From assembly GCA_963611355.1 (NCBI GenBank), contig CAVDRM010000009.1:1-64000 (forward strand): a stretch of DNA of 64,000 nucleotides. Direction: 5' to 3'. The notes beneath the pieces are model-generated. The model saw only the letters and a list, made by a program, of their open reading frames with translations, did not search any database and was not told the origin of the DNA. This DNA is from CAVDRM01 sp963611355 (lineage in GTDB: Bacteria > Bacillota > Clostridia > Christensenellales > Aristaeellaceae). Both the position numbers and the translations under genes were made by a program. Below are positions 44,005 to 52,545 of this stretch, piece after piece. Position 1 is the stretch's first letter. Every line of letters starts with the position of its first letter.

Positions 44005-45528
44005 TTACGCCTCCTTGACGGTGCTTTTTTCAAGCGTCTCCTGAATGGAGGCCAGCATCTGCTCCAAATGCGAAAGCGAAGTGACGGCGGAATCGCTGCC
44101 GCTCTTTTCGATGGATACGAGGCGCTTTTCCAGCGCATTCATCAGGTCGTTCATATTCTGGTCGAGCAGGCCCATTGAGCGGGAGAGGCCGCCGGCAATG
44201 TTTTCCACAAACGAGGCGTAGCTGTCCTTTAAGAGCTTGGCGCTGTCCTTCATCTCCTTCGCAATTTGGGCACTGCTTTGACCGCTCTGGTCGGCACGGT
44301 CGCAGATGAGCTGCATGGTCTGCTTGGAGCGGAGCGCGTAATTGGCAAGAGAATCCTGAAGCGTTTTCTGCGCCTTGCGAATGTCCTCCATGCTGTCATG
44401 ATATTCGCGGGCGGCATGGGACATGGAGGCAACCAGCTCGGAGGCGTTTTTCGTAAATTCATCCTCCATGAGGCGGCTGTCCGCAAGCGTCTGCACATAA
44501 GATTCAAAGCGCTGAGCGATTTCGCCTGTCATCTGCTGAACGCCCGCCAGATTTTCAAGCATCGTGGTCACGGAGGCCACGGACTTGTCCATCGCCTCAA
44601 AATTCGCCTTCTGGGAGCGGTTGATTTGCGTCAGCGTCTGCCCAAGCTGCAGGAACTGACCGCTTAAAGAGGCGTTCATATTTTCAATGAAGCGCTGCGT
44701 GATGACATGGACGCCCTCAAGCTGAGACTGCGTCTGTCCTACAATAAAGCTGTTCATGGCCTGCGTGACGGGCACGAGCGAATGCTCGACCGCGCCGGAA
44801 ACCTTGTCTGCCACATGGTCGGACAAGTCGCTCACGGCACGGCGAAGAAAGGCGGTCTGGTCTTCGCGCTGGCAGATGGCCTGCGTTTCATCGTTCAGCG
44901 GGGTCTGCATGACCAGCTCGGTGAAGGCATCCTGAAATTCGTCCAAGGCATGGGTCGCCCCGCCCATCGCCATGCGGTTGAGAACATTGAAGGCCAGCGA
45001 ACAGGAAACGCCCGCAATGGAGGTGGCAAAGGCAAAGGTCATGCCGCCGATCATCGCCGGAATGGATTCCATCGTCTTGGTCGCATCGCTCACATCAAGA
45101 CCGCCCAGGCCGCGCATCAGGCCGATGAACGTGCCTAAAATGCCCAGGGAGGTCAAAAGACCGGGCACCATTTCGCTTAAAGGAATGTTGCTGAATTCGT
45201 AGATGGCGGTGTCGTCATTGATATATTCGCGTACATCGCAGGTCAGCCCGCGGGCATCCAGCTGCTCCGCGTTGTGCAGAAAGCGACGCCATGCCCCGCG
45301 CATTTTTTTCCCCATGAACAGCTCGTTCTGCCAGACGGGGCGCATGCTGTCACGCGCCGGCAGCTTATCCAGCGTGCGGATGGCGCGGCGAAGACAGTGC
45401 GCACTGCGGCGAAGCGGCAGAATGCACTTCATGAAGCCGATCAGCGTGACCAGCGCAATGGCGGTGTAAACGATTGTATCGACAAGGTTTTCGGACACCT
45501 GCGCCCAAATTCCTTCCAGCTCAGCCAT
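44005..45528 (-). CDS. MotA/TolQ/ExbB-like channel protein with long helical tail (ZorA-like)
   Basis: A 507-residue membrane protein. Transmembrane helices are at about 17-37, 119-140 and 155-184; the core MVPGLLTSLGILGTFIGL and MIGGMTFAFATSIAGVS is the MotA/TolQ/ExbB proton-channel signature. The cytoplasmic C-terminal tail from about 190 to 507 is over 300 residues of helical, coiled-coil-like sequence with no other domain. Flagellar MotA lacks such a tail, but ZorA of the Zorya anti-phage system has one. It should form a pentamer around the partner dimer and use an ion gradient. Its own promoter lies upstream; no ZorC, ZorD or ZorE gene is visible. Confidence 0.82.
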   Translation of the reverse strand: MAELEGIWAQVSENLVDTIVYTAIALVTLIGFMKCILPLRRSAHCLRRAIRTLDKLPARDSMRPVWQNELFMGKKMRGAWRRFLHNAEQLDARGLTCDVREYINDDTAIYEFSNIPLSEMVPGLLTSLGILGTFIGLMRGLGGLDVSDATKTMESIPAMIGGMTFAFATSIAGVSCSLAFNVLNRMAMGGATHALDEFQDAFTELVMQTPLNDETQAICQREDQTAFLRRAVSDLSDHVADKVSGAVEHSLVPVTQAMNSFIVGQTQSQLEGVHVITQRFIENMNASLSGQFLQLGQTLTQINRSQKANFEAMDKSVASVTTMLENLAGVQQMTGEIAQRFESYVQTLADSRLMEDEFTKNASELVASMSHAAREYHDSMEDIRKAQKTLQDSLANYALRSKQTMQLICDRADQSGQSSAQIAKEMKDSAKLLKDSYASFVENIAGGLSRSMGLLDQNMNDLMNALEKRLVSIEKSGSDSAVTSLSHLEQMLASIQETLEKSTVKEA

Positions 45529-45564
45529 AGCCTATCCCTCCGGAAAAACAGAATTTTCTTCTTT

Positions 45565-45593
45565 ATTGTATCAAATTCGAAACAAATACGCAA
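45565..45593 (-). promoter_or_regulatory. Promoter of the motor-like operon
   Basis: Minus strand TTGCGT (45593-45588), 17-nt spacer, TACAAT (45570-45565), 37 nt before the ZorA-like start. Confidence 0.75.
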
Positions 45594-45663
45594 TGCTTTT
45601 GTTAAAATGATTTGTAAATCCTGCGAAACGGAATCAATTTTTTTCGAATTTATGCGGTTTGAA

Positions 45664-45692
45664 TTGACAGCATAAAAAAGGGAAGGTAAAAT
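45664..45692 (+). promoter_or_regulatory. Promoter of the capA-hprK-glcK-asnS group
   Basis: TTGACA (45664-45669), 17-nt spacer, TAAAAT (45687-45692). Divergent from the motor-like operon. Confidence 0.75.
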
Positions 45693-45725
45693 AATAAAAG
45701 GAATATAAGGTGGAGGTATGTGTCT

Positions 45726-46937
45726 GTGCTGATGCGCCGTCTGATGTGTCTTGTGAGCGTCCTGCTTTGCCTATGCTGTGCGACATGGGGTGAGGAAACG
45801 GCGAATACCGAAACGCCCGCTCCGACACCGCGCCCCACCTCCACGCTGATGCCGACAGGAACACCGGACCCTGTCCTCTATGCAAATGTCCGCGGCGTAT
45901 TCGACGAAGTGGAGGGCGAAAGCCGGAAAATCATCCTCTCCTTTATCGGGGATACGACCCTCGGCTGCAATGAAAACGACCATGCGTCCAAGAAGGCCAT
46001 TGACGCCTTTGTTGATTTTTACGGCTATCAGTATCCCTTTCAGCGCGTCCGCTATATTTTAGAGCAGGATGATTTGACCATCGCCAACTTTGAAGGCGTT
46101 CTGCATGACGACCCTGCGGATATCAAAAAAAAGACCTATAATTTCCGCTCCGACCCCTCCTATGTGAACATTTTGAAGGAGGGCAGCATCGAGACCGTAA
46201 CGCTGGCGAATAACCACAGCGGCGATTACGGGCAGAAGGGCTTTGAATCCACCGCTCAAATTCTGGATGAAAACGGCATCGGCTGGTTCGGCAGCACGGA
46301 TTATTCCGCCAAAACCTATGTTTATGAAAAAGACGGCGTCAAAATCGGCTTTATCGGCGCTTACATTTCATATTATTGGAAAAATGTCGAGACCATTAAG
46401 GCGCAGTTTGAAGATTTAAAAAACGAGGGATGCGCGCTGACCATCGCCGTTATCCACGGCGGCGTGGAATACGATGCGCGGCATGACGACAATCAGACGC
46501 GCATGGCAACCCGCTTTATTGAGTGGGGTGCGGACATCGTGGTCGGACATCATCCGCATCGGCTGCAGGGCTATGAGGTGATTAACGATGTTCCCGTGTT
46601 TTTTTCCTTGGGCAACTTCGTTTTTGGCGGCAACTTTCAGCTAAAGTCCACATACACCGCCATCCTGCAATTCGCCCTGTCCTTTGACGAAAGCGGCCGG
46701 TATATGGGCTATCAAATCAACATCATCCCCTGCCGCCTGTCTTCAAGCAAAACCATCAACTACTATCAGCCTTTTGCCGTCAGCGGCCGGGATGCGCAGC
46801 TGGCTATTAAGGAGATTCAAAGCGATACAAAACGGAAGCGGTATCCCATCCTTGATTATCGGGAGGGCATCGGTGCGCTGCAGCCGTATGTGGCGGTTAT
46901 GCACGAGGAAGCCGTCCAAGAGGAAAGCACAGATTAA
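45726..46937 (+). CDS. CapA-family protein (poly-gamma-glutamate synthesis-type)
   Basis: A 403-residue secreted or membrane-associated protein. A Sec signal (VSVLLCLCCATWG, about residues 6-22) is followed by a proline/threonine-rich linker and a calcineurin-like phosphoesterase fold: GDTTLG, ANFEGVL, TLANNHSGDYG, HGGVEYD and GHHPH. These are the metal-ligand motifs of the CapA/PgsA family, whose members assist poly-gamma-glutamate capsule assembly but are also found without capsule genes. A GTG at 45726 has GGAGG 9 nt upstream; GTG 45720 and ATG 45732 are alternatives. hprK follows after 15 nt. No PgsB/PgsC partner is visible. Confidence 0.8.
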   Translation: MLMRRLMCLVSVLLCLCCATWGEETANTETPAPTPRPTSTLMPTGTPDPVLYANVRGVFDEVEGESRKIILSFIGDTTLGCNENDHASKKAIDAFVDFYGYQYPFQRVRYILEQDDLTIANFEGVLHDDPADIKKKTYNFRSDPSYVNILKEGSIETVTLANNHSGDYGQKGFESTAQILDENGIGWFGSTDYSAKTYVYEKDGVKIGFIGAYISYYWKNVETIKAQFEDLKNEGCALTIAVIHGGVEYDARHDDNQTRMATRFIEWGADIVVGHHPHRLQGYEVINDVPVFFSLGNFVFGGNFQLKSTYTAILQFALSFDESGRYMGYQINIIPCRLSSSKTINYYQPFAVSGRDAQLAIKEIQSDTKRKRYPILDYREGIGALQPYVAVMHEEAVQEESTD

Positions 46938-46952
46938 AAGAGGTGATATTGC

Positions 46953-47870
46953 ATGATTCTGGCCAAGGATTTTGTTGATAAGCTGTCGCTGACGGTGCTG
47001 TCTCCCTCCACCAAGGAGGGCTTTGAGGTGGCCTCGGCCGAGCTGAATCGTCCCGGCCTTCAGTTTGCGGGCTATTATGAGCATTTTGCCTACGAGCGCC
47101 CGCAAATCATCGGCAAGGTGGAAATGGGCTATCTGGACGAATTGGACGATGATGTGCGCGTGGAGCGGCTTCGGCGCTATTTTTCCTATGCCGTGCCGTG
47201 CATCGTTGTCTGCCGCAGCATGAAGCCGCCCAAGGAACTGCTGGATTTGGCGCTTTCGCATGATGTGCCTGTCTACGGCACGGATTGGGTGACGACGAAA
47301 TTTTTCGTCAACGCCATCAATTATTTGGGCCGCGCCTTAGCGCCGCGCTCCACCATCCACGGCGTGCTGCTGGATGTCTACGGTGTGGGCGTGCTGATTA
47401 CGGGTGAAAGCGGCGTCGGCAAGAGCGAGGCCGCGCTGGAACTGGTCAAGCGCGGGCATCAGCTTGTCGCGGATGATGTGGTCGACGTCTGCAAGGTGAC
47501 GGGCAGCCGCTTGACCGGCGAAGCGCCGGAAACCATTCGCCACTTTATGGAGATTCGCGGCATCGGCATCATTGACATCAAGGCCATGTACGGCATCGGC
47601 GCGGTTTTGGAGAGCAAATCCATTGACTTGGTCATGCATTTGGAGCCTTGGAAGGAGCATAAGGAATACGACCGATTGGGCTTGGTGGATACATATACCG
47701 AAATCATGGATGTGCGCATTCCGCAGATTATCCTGCCCGTGCGCCCCGGCCGCAATCTGGCCGTTGTCATCGAGGTCGCTGCAAGAAACTTCAGCCTCAA
47801 GCGGATGGGCTATTCCGCCGCGCAGGAGCTGGACAGGCGCTTAAACGAAATGATGTTTTCGAAGAAATGA
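46953..47870 (+). CDS. hprK: HPr kinase/phosphorylase
   Basis: A 305-residue HPrK/P. The N-terminal domain (1-125) is followed by the kinase domain with P-loop GESGVGKS (residues 151-158), the LVADDVVDV strand and the HPrK signature RGIGIIDIKAMYG. It phosphorylates Ser46 of HPr in response to fructose-1,6-bisphosphate and ATP, and removes it when phosphate is high. This controls CcpA-dependent carbon catabolite repression. GAGGTG lies upstream of the ATG. It would give global control over the glycan genes in this window. Confidence 0.94.
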   Translation: MILAKDFVDKLSLTVLSPSTKEGFEVASAELNRPGLQFAGYYEHFAYERPQIIGKVEMGYLDELDDDVRVERLRRYFSYAVPCIVVCRSMKPPKELLDLALSHDVPVYGTDWVTTKFFVNAINYLGRALAPRSTIHGVLLDVYGVGVLITGESGVGKSEAALELVKRGHQLVADDVVDVCKVTGSRLTGEAPETIRHFMEIRGIGIIDIKAMYGIGAVLESKSIDLVMHLEPWKEHKEYDRLGLVDTYTEIMDVRIPQIILPVRPGRNLAVVIEVAARNFSLKRMGYSAAQELDRRLNEMMFSKK

Positions 47871-47882
47871 GGATGATATAAT

Positions 47883-48836
47883 ATGGCGTATTACATCGGC
47901 ATTGACCTTGGCGGCACCACCATCAAGGTCGGCGTGGTTTCCGCTCAGGGCCGCATTCTGGCGCAATACTCCGTCGAAACGCTTGCGAAGCGTCCTTATC
48001 AGGATGTGGTGCATGATATGAGCCAGTGCATTTCGCATGTGCTGAAGCAGACGAATTTAACGCAGGATGATATCGCCTCCGTCGGCATCGGCATTCCGGG
48101 CGTTGCGGATCAGCATACGGGCAGCGTCATCTTCTGCACCAATTTGGGCTGGCGGGATGTTCCCCTGCGCGAGGAGCTGCAAAAGCACATTCAAAAGCCC
48201 GTGCATATTGACAATGACGCAACCGTGGCCTGCTATGCCGAGAGCATTTCGGGCGTCAGCCGCGGCTGCTCCTGCTCCGTGTTTTTAACGCTGGGCACGG
48301 GCTTGGGCGCCGGCATCGTGATCAACGGCCGTCCGTGGTCCGGCGCGCACGGCGTGGGCAGCGAAATCGGCCATATGACGCTGGTGGTGGACGGCGTTCC
48401 CTGCACCTGCGGCAACGACGGCTGCGTGGAGCGGTATTGCAGCGCGACGGCCATCATCCGCATGGCAAAACAGTCCTGCCTCGGCTATCCCGACTGCGAT
48501 ATGGTGCGGCGCGTCAATGGCAACCTTGACCGCATCGATGCAAAAGTCGTCATTGATTCTGCAAAGGCCGGCGACCCCGTGGCCATGCGCGTGTTTGACC
48601 GCTACTGCAAGTATCTCGCCATCACCGTCAACAACATCACCGCATTTCTGGATCCCGAAATGATCGTGTTGGGCGGCGGCGTCAGCACGGCAGGCGATTT
48701 CCTGCTGGATAATGTCCGTGAACAGCTCCCGCGTTATCTGATGTATAAAACCCTGCCGTGTCCGGAGCTGCGTCTGGCGCAGCTGGGCAACGAGGCGGGC
48801 ATCATCGGCGCGGCGCTGTTAGGCGCTTGCTCATAG
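47883..48836 (+). CDS. glcK: ROK-family glucokinase
   Basis: A 317-residue ROK kinase. The phosphate motif GIDLGGTTIKVGV opens the protein; the zinc motif CTCGNDGCVERY (about residues 177-188) and EIGHMTLV fit active ROK kinases, and IDNDATVACYAE carries the catalytic Asp. It converts glucose to glucose-6-phosphate using ATP. It is placed directly after hprK (12 nt) on one transcript, coupling sugar phosphorylation to carbon control. Other hexose specificities remain possible. Confidence 0.88.
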   Translation: MAYYIGIDLGGTTIKVGVVSAQGRILAQYSVETLAKRPYQDVVHDMSQCISHVLKQTNLTQDDIASVGIGIPGVADQHTGSVIFCTNLGWRDVPLREELQKHIQKPVHIDNDATVACYAESISGVSRGCSCSVFLTLGTGLGAGIVINGRPWSGAHGVGSEIGHMTLVVDGVPCTCGNDGCVERYCSATAIIRMAKQSCLGYPDCDMVRRVNGNLDRIDAKVVIDSAKAGDPVAMRVFDRYCKYLAITVNNITAFLDPEMIVLGGGVSTAGDFLLDNVREQLPRYLMYKTLPCPELRLAQLGNEAGIIGAALLGACS

Positions 48837-48857
48837 GAAAATAGGAGGGATTTTCAT

Positions 48858-50246
48858 ATGGAAACCACATTGATTCGTTCTTTGTTTCACGAGACGCCGG
48901 CAGACAAGACGCTTGTCAGGGTGTCCGGTTGGGTGCGCACGGTGCGCGACAGCAAAGCTTTTGCCTTTATCGAGCTGAATGACGGCACGTTTTTTAAGAA
49001 TCTGCAGATCGTCTGCGATGAAACGCTGGAGAACTTCAAGGAGGTCACGAAGATTACCTTGGGCAGCGCTCTTGAAATCGAGGGCGAACTGGTGCTGACC
49101 CCCGGCATGAAGCAGCCCTTTGAAGTCCACGCGACCAAGGTCACGGTGGTCGGCCTGTGCGCGGCGGATTATCCGCTGCAAAAGAAGCGGCACACGTTTG
49201 AATACCTGCGCACCCTGGCGCATCTCCGCCCCCGTACGAACACTTTCAACGCCGTGTTCCGCATCCGTTCCCTGGCGGCGCAGGCCATCCATGCCTTCTT
49301 TGCCGAAAAGGGCTTTGTTTATGTGCATACGCCCATCATCACCGGCAGCGACTGCGAGGGCGCGGGCGAAATGTTCCGCGTGACCACCCTGGACTTGGAC
49401 AGTCTGCCTAAGACCGAGGACGAAAAGGTGGACTATTCGCAGGACTTCTTCGGCAAGTCCACCAACCTGACCGTGTCCGGCCAGCTCAATGTGGAAACCT
49501 TCTGCATGGCCTACCGCAATGTGTACACCTTCGGCCCCACCTTCCGCGCCGAAAAGAGCTATACGCAGCGCCATGCGGCGGAATTCTGGATGATTGAGCC
49601 GGAAATCGCCTTTGCGGATTTGTTTGACGATATGGATTTGGCGGAGGAAATGATTCGCTTCGTCATCTCCGATGTGCTGCAAAAAGCGCCGGAGGAGCTG
49701 CAATTCCTGAACAGCTTTGTCGATAAGGGGCTGATTGAGCGGCTCAGCCATGTGGCCGGCAGCGACTTTGCCCATGTCACCTATACGGATGCCATCGACA
49801 TCCTGAAAAAGGCCGACAGGAAGTTTGAATTTCCCGTTTCATGGGGCATGGATCTGCAGACCGAGCATGAGCGCTATTTGGCGGAGGAGCATTTCGGCCG
49901 CCCCGTGTGCGTTTACAACTATCCCAAGGACATCAAGGCATTTTATATGCGCATGAACGAGGACGAAAAGACCGTGGCTGCCGTGGATATCTTAGTGCCC
50001 GGCATCGGCGAACTGGTTGGCGGCAGCCAGCGCGAGGAACGGCCGGATATGCTGGAAAAGCGCATGAATGAGCTGCACTTAAATCCTGCGGATTACAGCT
50101 GGTATCTGGAGCTTCGCCGCTTCGGAACTGCCCCGCATTCAGGATTCGGTCTCGGCTTTGAGCGCCTCATCATGTATTTGACCGGCATCCAGAACATACG
50201 CGATGTCCTCCCCTTCCCCCGCACCCCCGGCAATGCAGAGTTTTAA
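48858..50246 (+). CDS. asnS: Asparaginyl-tRNA synthetase
   Basis: A 462-residue class IIb synthetase. The N-terminal OB-fold anticodon-binding domain (VRVSGWVRTVRDSKAFAFIELNDG) precedes the catalytic core. Motif 2 is seen at FGPTFRAEKS, and motif 3 at GFGLGFERLIM. The C-terminal NIRDVLPFPRTPG is typical of AsnRS, distinct from AspRS. It attaches Asn to its tRNA. TAGGAGGG lies upstream. The next gene starts 165 nt downstream in AT-richer DNA; that gap holds no recognised feature. Confidence 0.95.
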   Translation: METTLIRSLFHETPADKTLVRVSGWVRTVRDSKAFAFIELNDGTFFKNLQIVCDETLENFKEVTKITLGSALEIEGELVLTPGMKQPFEVHATKVTVVGLCAADYPLQKKRHTFEYLRTLAHLRPRTNTFNAVFRIRSLAAQAIHAFFAEKGFVYVHTPIITGSDCEGAGEMFRVTTLDLDSLPKTEDEKVDYSQDFFGKSTNLTVSGQLNVETFCMAYRNVYTFGPTFRAEKSYTQRHAAEFWMIEPEIAFADLFDDMDLAEEMIRFVISDVLQKAPEELQFLNSFVDKGLIERLSHVAGSDFAHVTYTDAIDILKKADRKFEFPVSWGMDLQTEHERYLAEEHFGRPVCVYNYPKDIKAFYMRMNEDEKTVAAVDILVPGIGELVGGSQREERPDMLEKRMNELHLNPADYSWYLELRRFGTAPHSGFGLGFERLIMYLTGIQNIRDVLPFPRTPGNAEF

Positions 50247-50411
50247 AGAACAAGAAAGAAGGAGAAACGAACAGGTTTTATTCTTCATTCTGCCTTGTTT
50301 CGCAGCCTTTACGTATATCAAAAGATTGCACGGCAGTCCGAATGAGAGCATAATTGGGAGCAGTCTTTTCGCCCTTCCCCCTGAAAATGAGCATGAAGGA
50401 AAGCTGATGAG

Positions 50412-51623
50412 ATGAAGAAGAGCGCTCAATGGATTGTATCTGTATTTGCATTGCTGCTTATGGGTTTGAATGCATCATATGCAGAGCAAGCAAAGGATTT
50501 GACTGACATGGCGCATATCGTAATGTCCGGCAAACAGGGATACTTTGACAATGCAATGACGGATAATCGCTATCGGACGGCATGGTTCACCAAGTCCGGA
50601 TATGCTCAATTTGATTTGCCGGATGGCGAAATGTGCTATGGCATTTATATATGCCTGAGTGACCAGACTGCAACCTTTTCTGTTCAGAAAAATACAGGCG
50701 GGCAATGGGAAGATGTGCAGCTTGTTCATCCGGAATTTTTACATGTATATGTGCCGTTTAAAGAAAGCATGACATCGTTCAGAATTTGCTGTCGGGATGA
50801 ACGGGATGATATATATTTGCGCGTGGCGGAGATTCGACTGCTGGGTGAGGGAGAATTGCCTGCATGGGTACAGAATTGGCATAGACTTGATGAAAAAGCG
50901 GATCTGCTGCTTTTGACTGCTCATCCGGATGATGAGCTGCTTTGGTTTGGCGGAACGCTCCCCACCTATGCGGCTGAACGAGGAAAAAATGTGCAGCTTG
51001 TTTGTATGACCGTAAGTGAACGACAGCGAATGAATGAATTATTAGATGCACTGTGGACATGCGGTGTGAAAAATTATCCTGAGATTGGCGGATTTCCTGA
51101 CAAGCGCGTTGCTGAAAGCCGCGAAGCATTTGCAGCATGGGGTGGCGCAAAGAAGCGCATATATCCTTATGTGACCGGCATTATCAGAAAATACAAGCCG
51201 GATGTGGTACTCACACAGGATTTGAACGGCGAATATGGCCATGGTGCGCATAAAGCGATTGCGAAGGCGGCGATTCAAGGGGTAGAGCTTGCCTCGCAAG
51301 CCGATTATGATGCAGACTCGGCGCAGCAATATGGCGTCTGGCAGGTGCAAAAGCTGTATCTGCATTTGTATAAGGAAAATCAGATCATAATGGATTGGAA
51401 TCATTCTTTGACAGCTTTTGAAGGAAAAACGAGTTTTGAAGTTGCGTATGAAGCGCTTCAAAAGCATCGCTCTCAGTTTCCGCTGTCGCAGGATATGAAA
51501 CAGGGCGGCGTTTACGATTGCAGAAAATTCGGCTTGTATTTTAGCATTGTCGGTGCGGATGAAGCCGGAAACGATTTTTTTGAACATATTCAACCGTCTG
51601 CTGCGTTGAAAGAAAACAAATAG
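50412..51623 (+). CDS. Exported PIG-L-family deacetylase
   Basis: A 403-residue exported protein. Residues 1-24 form a signal peptide (WIVSVFALLLMGLNASYA). Residues about 30-140 are a beta-sandwich like an F5/8-type binding module (TAWFTKSGYAQFDLPDG). The rest is a PIG-L/LmbE deacetylase with the metal motif AHPDDE (about residues 177-182), TQDLNGEYGHGAH later supplying the third ligand. PIG-L enzymes deacetylate N-acetylglucosamine-containing glycans or glycolipids. DNA is visibly AT-richer than its neighbours, suggesting transfer. The gene is followed by the NAGPA and Lgt-like genes. Confidence 0.82.
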   Translation: MKKSAQWIVSVFALLLMGLNASYAEQAKDLTDMAHIVMSGKQGYFDNAMTDNRYRTAWFTKSGYAQFDLPDGEMCYGIYICLSDQTATFSVQKNTGGQWEDVQLVHPEFLHVYVPFKESMTSFRICCRDERDDIYLRVAEIRLLGEGELPAWVQNWHRLDEKADLLLLTAHPDDELLWFGGTLPTYAAERGKNVQLVCMTVSERQRMNELLDALWTCGVKNYPEIGGFPDKRVAESREAFAAWGGAKKRIYPYVTGIIRKYKPDVVLTQDLNGEYGHGAHKAIAKAAIQGVELASQADYDADSAQQYGVWQVQKLYLHLYKENQIIMDWNHSLTAFEGKTSFEVAYEALQKHRSQFPLSQDMKQGGVYDCRKFGLYFSIVGADEAGNDFFEHIQPSAALKENK

Positions 51624-51662
51624 AAAATGCTTGCTTTTTAAAAATACAGGAGGTTAAGACGA

Positions 51663-52544
51663 ATGAGAAAATGTGCCTTTTGCCTGCTGCTTGTTTTTCT
51701 GCTTCCACTTCTTGCTTTGGCGGAGGAGACGACACAGTACGACTTACCCATGGACATTACCGAGGGGGGGTATGAGCCGAATCCCGCCAACTTTACGGAA
51801 GACGGCTATGAGGATGACAGCCTCTCGGTCAAGGTGGAGGTGCGCGACCTCGGTGATGCACTGTACTATATTACATGGGTCACAGTCAAGAGCCCGACTC
51901 AGCTGCGTACTGCCGTCGCCGGCAAGCCCAATGAGCTGATAACTCGTAAACCAAGCAAAATGGCCAAGGCTAAAAATGCTGTCGCAGCAATCAACGGGGA
52001 GTTTTATGTTCAGCGCACCCGCGATGTCATGGTTTATCGGCAGGGCGTAATGTTTCGCAATGAAGCCGATCCGAAAAAGGATGTGCTGATCATTGACGAC
52101 AAGGGTGATTTTCAGATTTTTACGTCAGAGAATAAGAGCCGAGAAATTAAGGAATGGGTCGATGCAGGCGGTGTAATCGTCAATGCGTTTTCTTTTGGTC
52201 CGGCACTGGTTGCAGACGGTCAAGTACAGGATATTCGGGATGATTATTATTTCAATGCCACTGACCGTCTGCCGCGCATGGCCATCGGTCAAGTTGCCCC
52301 TTTATCTTATGTGTTTGTAGAGTCGGAGGGGCGTACTCAAAAATACAGAGGGCTCACCCACCAGCAGATGGCGGATTTTATGGGAACGCTCGGCGTGCAG
52401 TCAGCTTACAATCTGGACGGCGGGCAGTCCTGCGTGATGCTGTTTAACGGAAAATTCGTTGACCATAAGACGCCTTCGACAGAGCGTGAACAGAGCGACA
52501 TTATCTATGTTTGCAGCGCAGTCAATCCGGAGACGTGGAAGTAA
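51663..52544 (+). CDS. Exported NAGPA-domain (phosphodiester glycosidase family) protein
   Basis: A 293-residue exported protein. A signal peptide covers residues 1-20 (LLLVFLLPLLALA-E). The rest is the phosphodiester glycosidase (NAGPA) domain: AVAAINGEFY, SFGPALVADGQV, PRMAIGQ and the conserved NLDGGQSCVM. In animals the domain uncovers mannose-6-phosphate; in bacteria it is found in wall- and exopolysaccharide-related proteins, with uncertain reactions. CAGGAGG lies upstream. It sits one base before the Lgt-like gene, which suggests a joint extracellular role. Confidence 0.82.
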   Translation: MRKCAFCLLLVFLLPLLALAEETTQYDLPMDITEGGYEPNPANFTEDGYEDDSLSVKVEVRDLGDALYYITWVTVKSPTQLRTAVAGKPNELITRKPSKMAKAKNAVAAINGEFYVQRTRDVMVYRQGVMFRNEADPKKDVLIIDDKGDFQIFTSENKSREIKEWVDAGGVIVNAFSFGPALVADGQVQDIRDDYYFNATDRLPRMAIGQVAPLSYVFVESEGRTQKYRGLTHQQMADFMGTLGVQSAYNLDGGQSCVMLFNGKFVDHKTPSTEREQSDIIYVCSAVNPETWK

Positions 52545-52545
52545 T

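Noticed and set aside
41763..45528. A complete Zorya defence system
   Set aside because: Only ZorA- and ZorB-like genes are present; no ZorC, ZorD or ZorE homolog could be read on either side.
48884..48895. A parS site (GTTTCACGAGAC)
   Set aside because: Only part of the TGTTTCACGTGAAACA palindrome matches, and it lies inside the asnS coding region.
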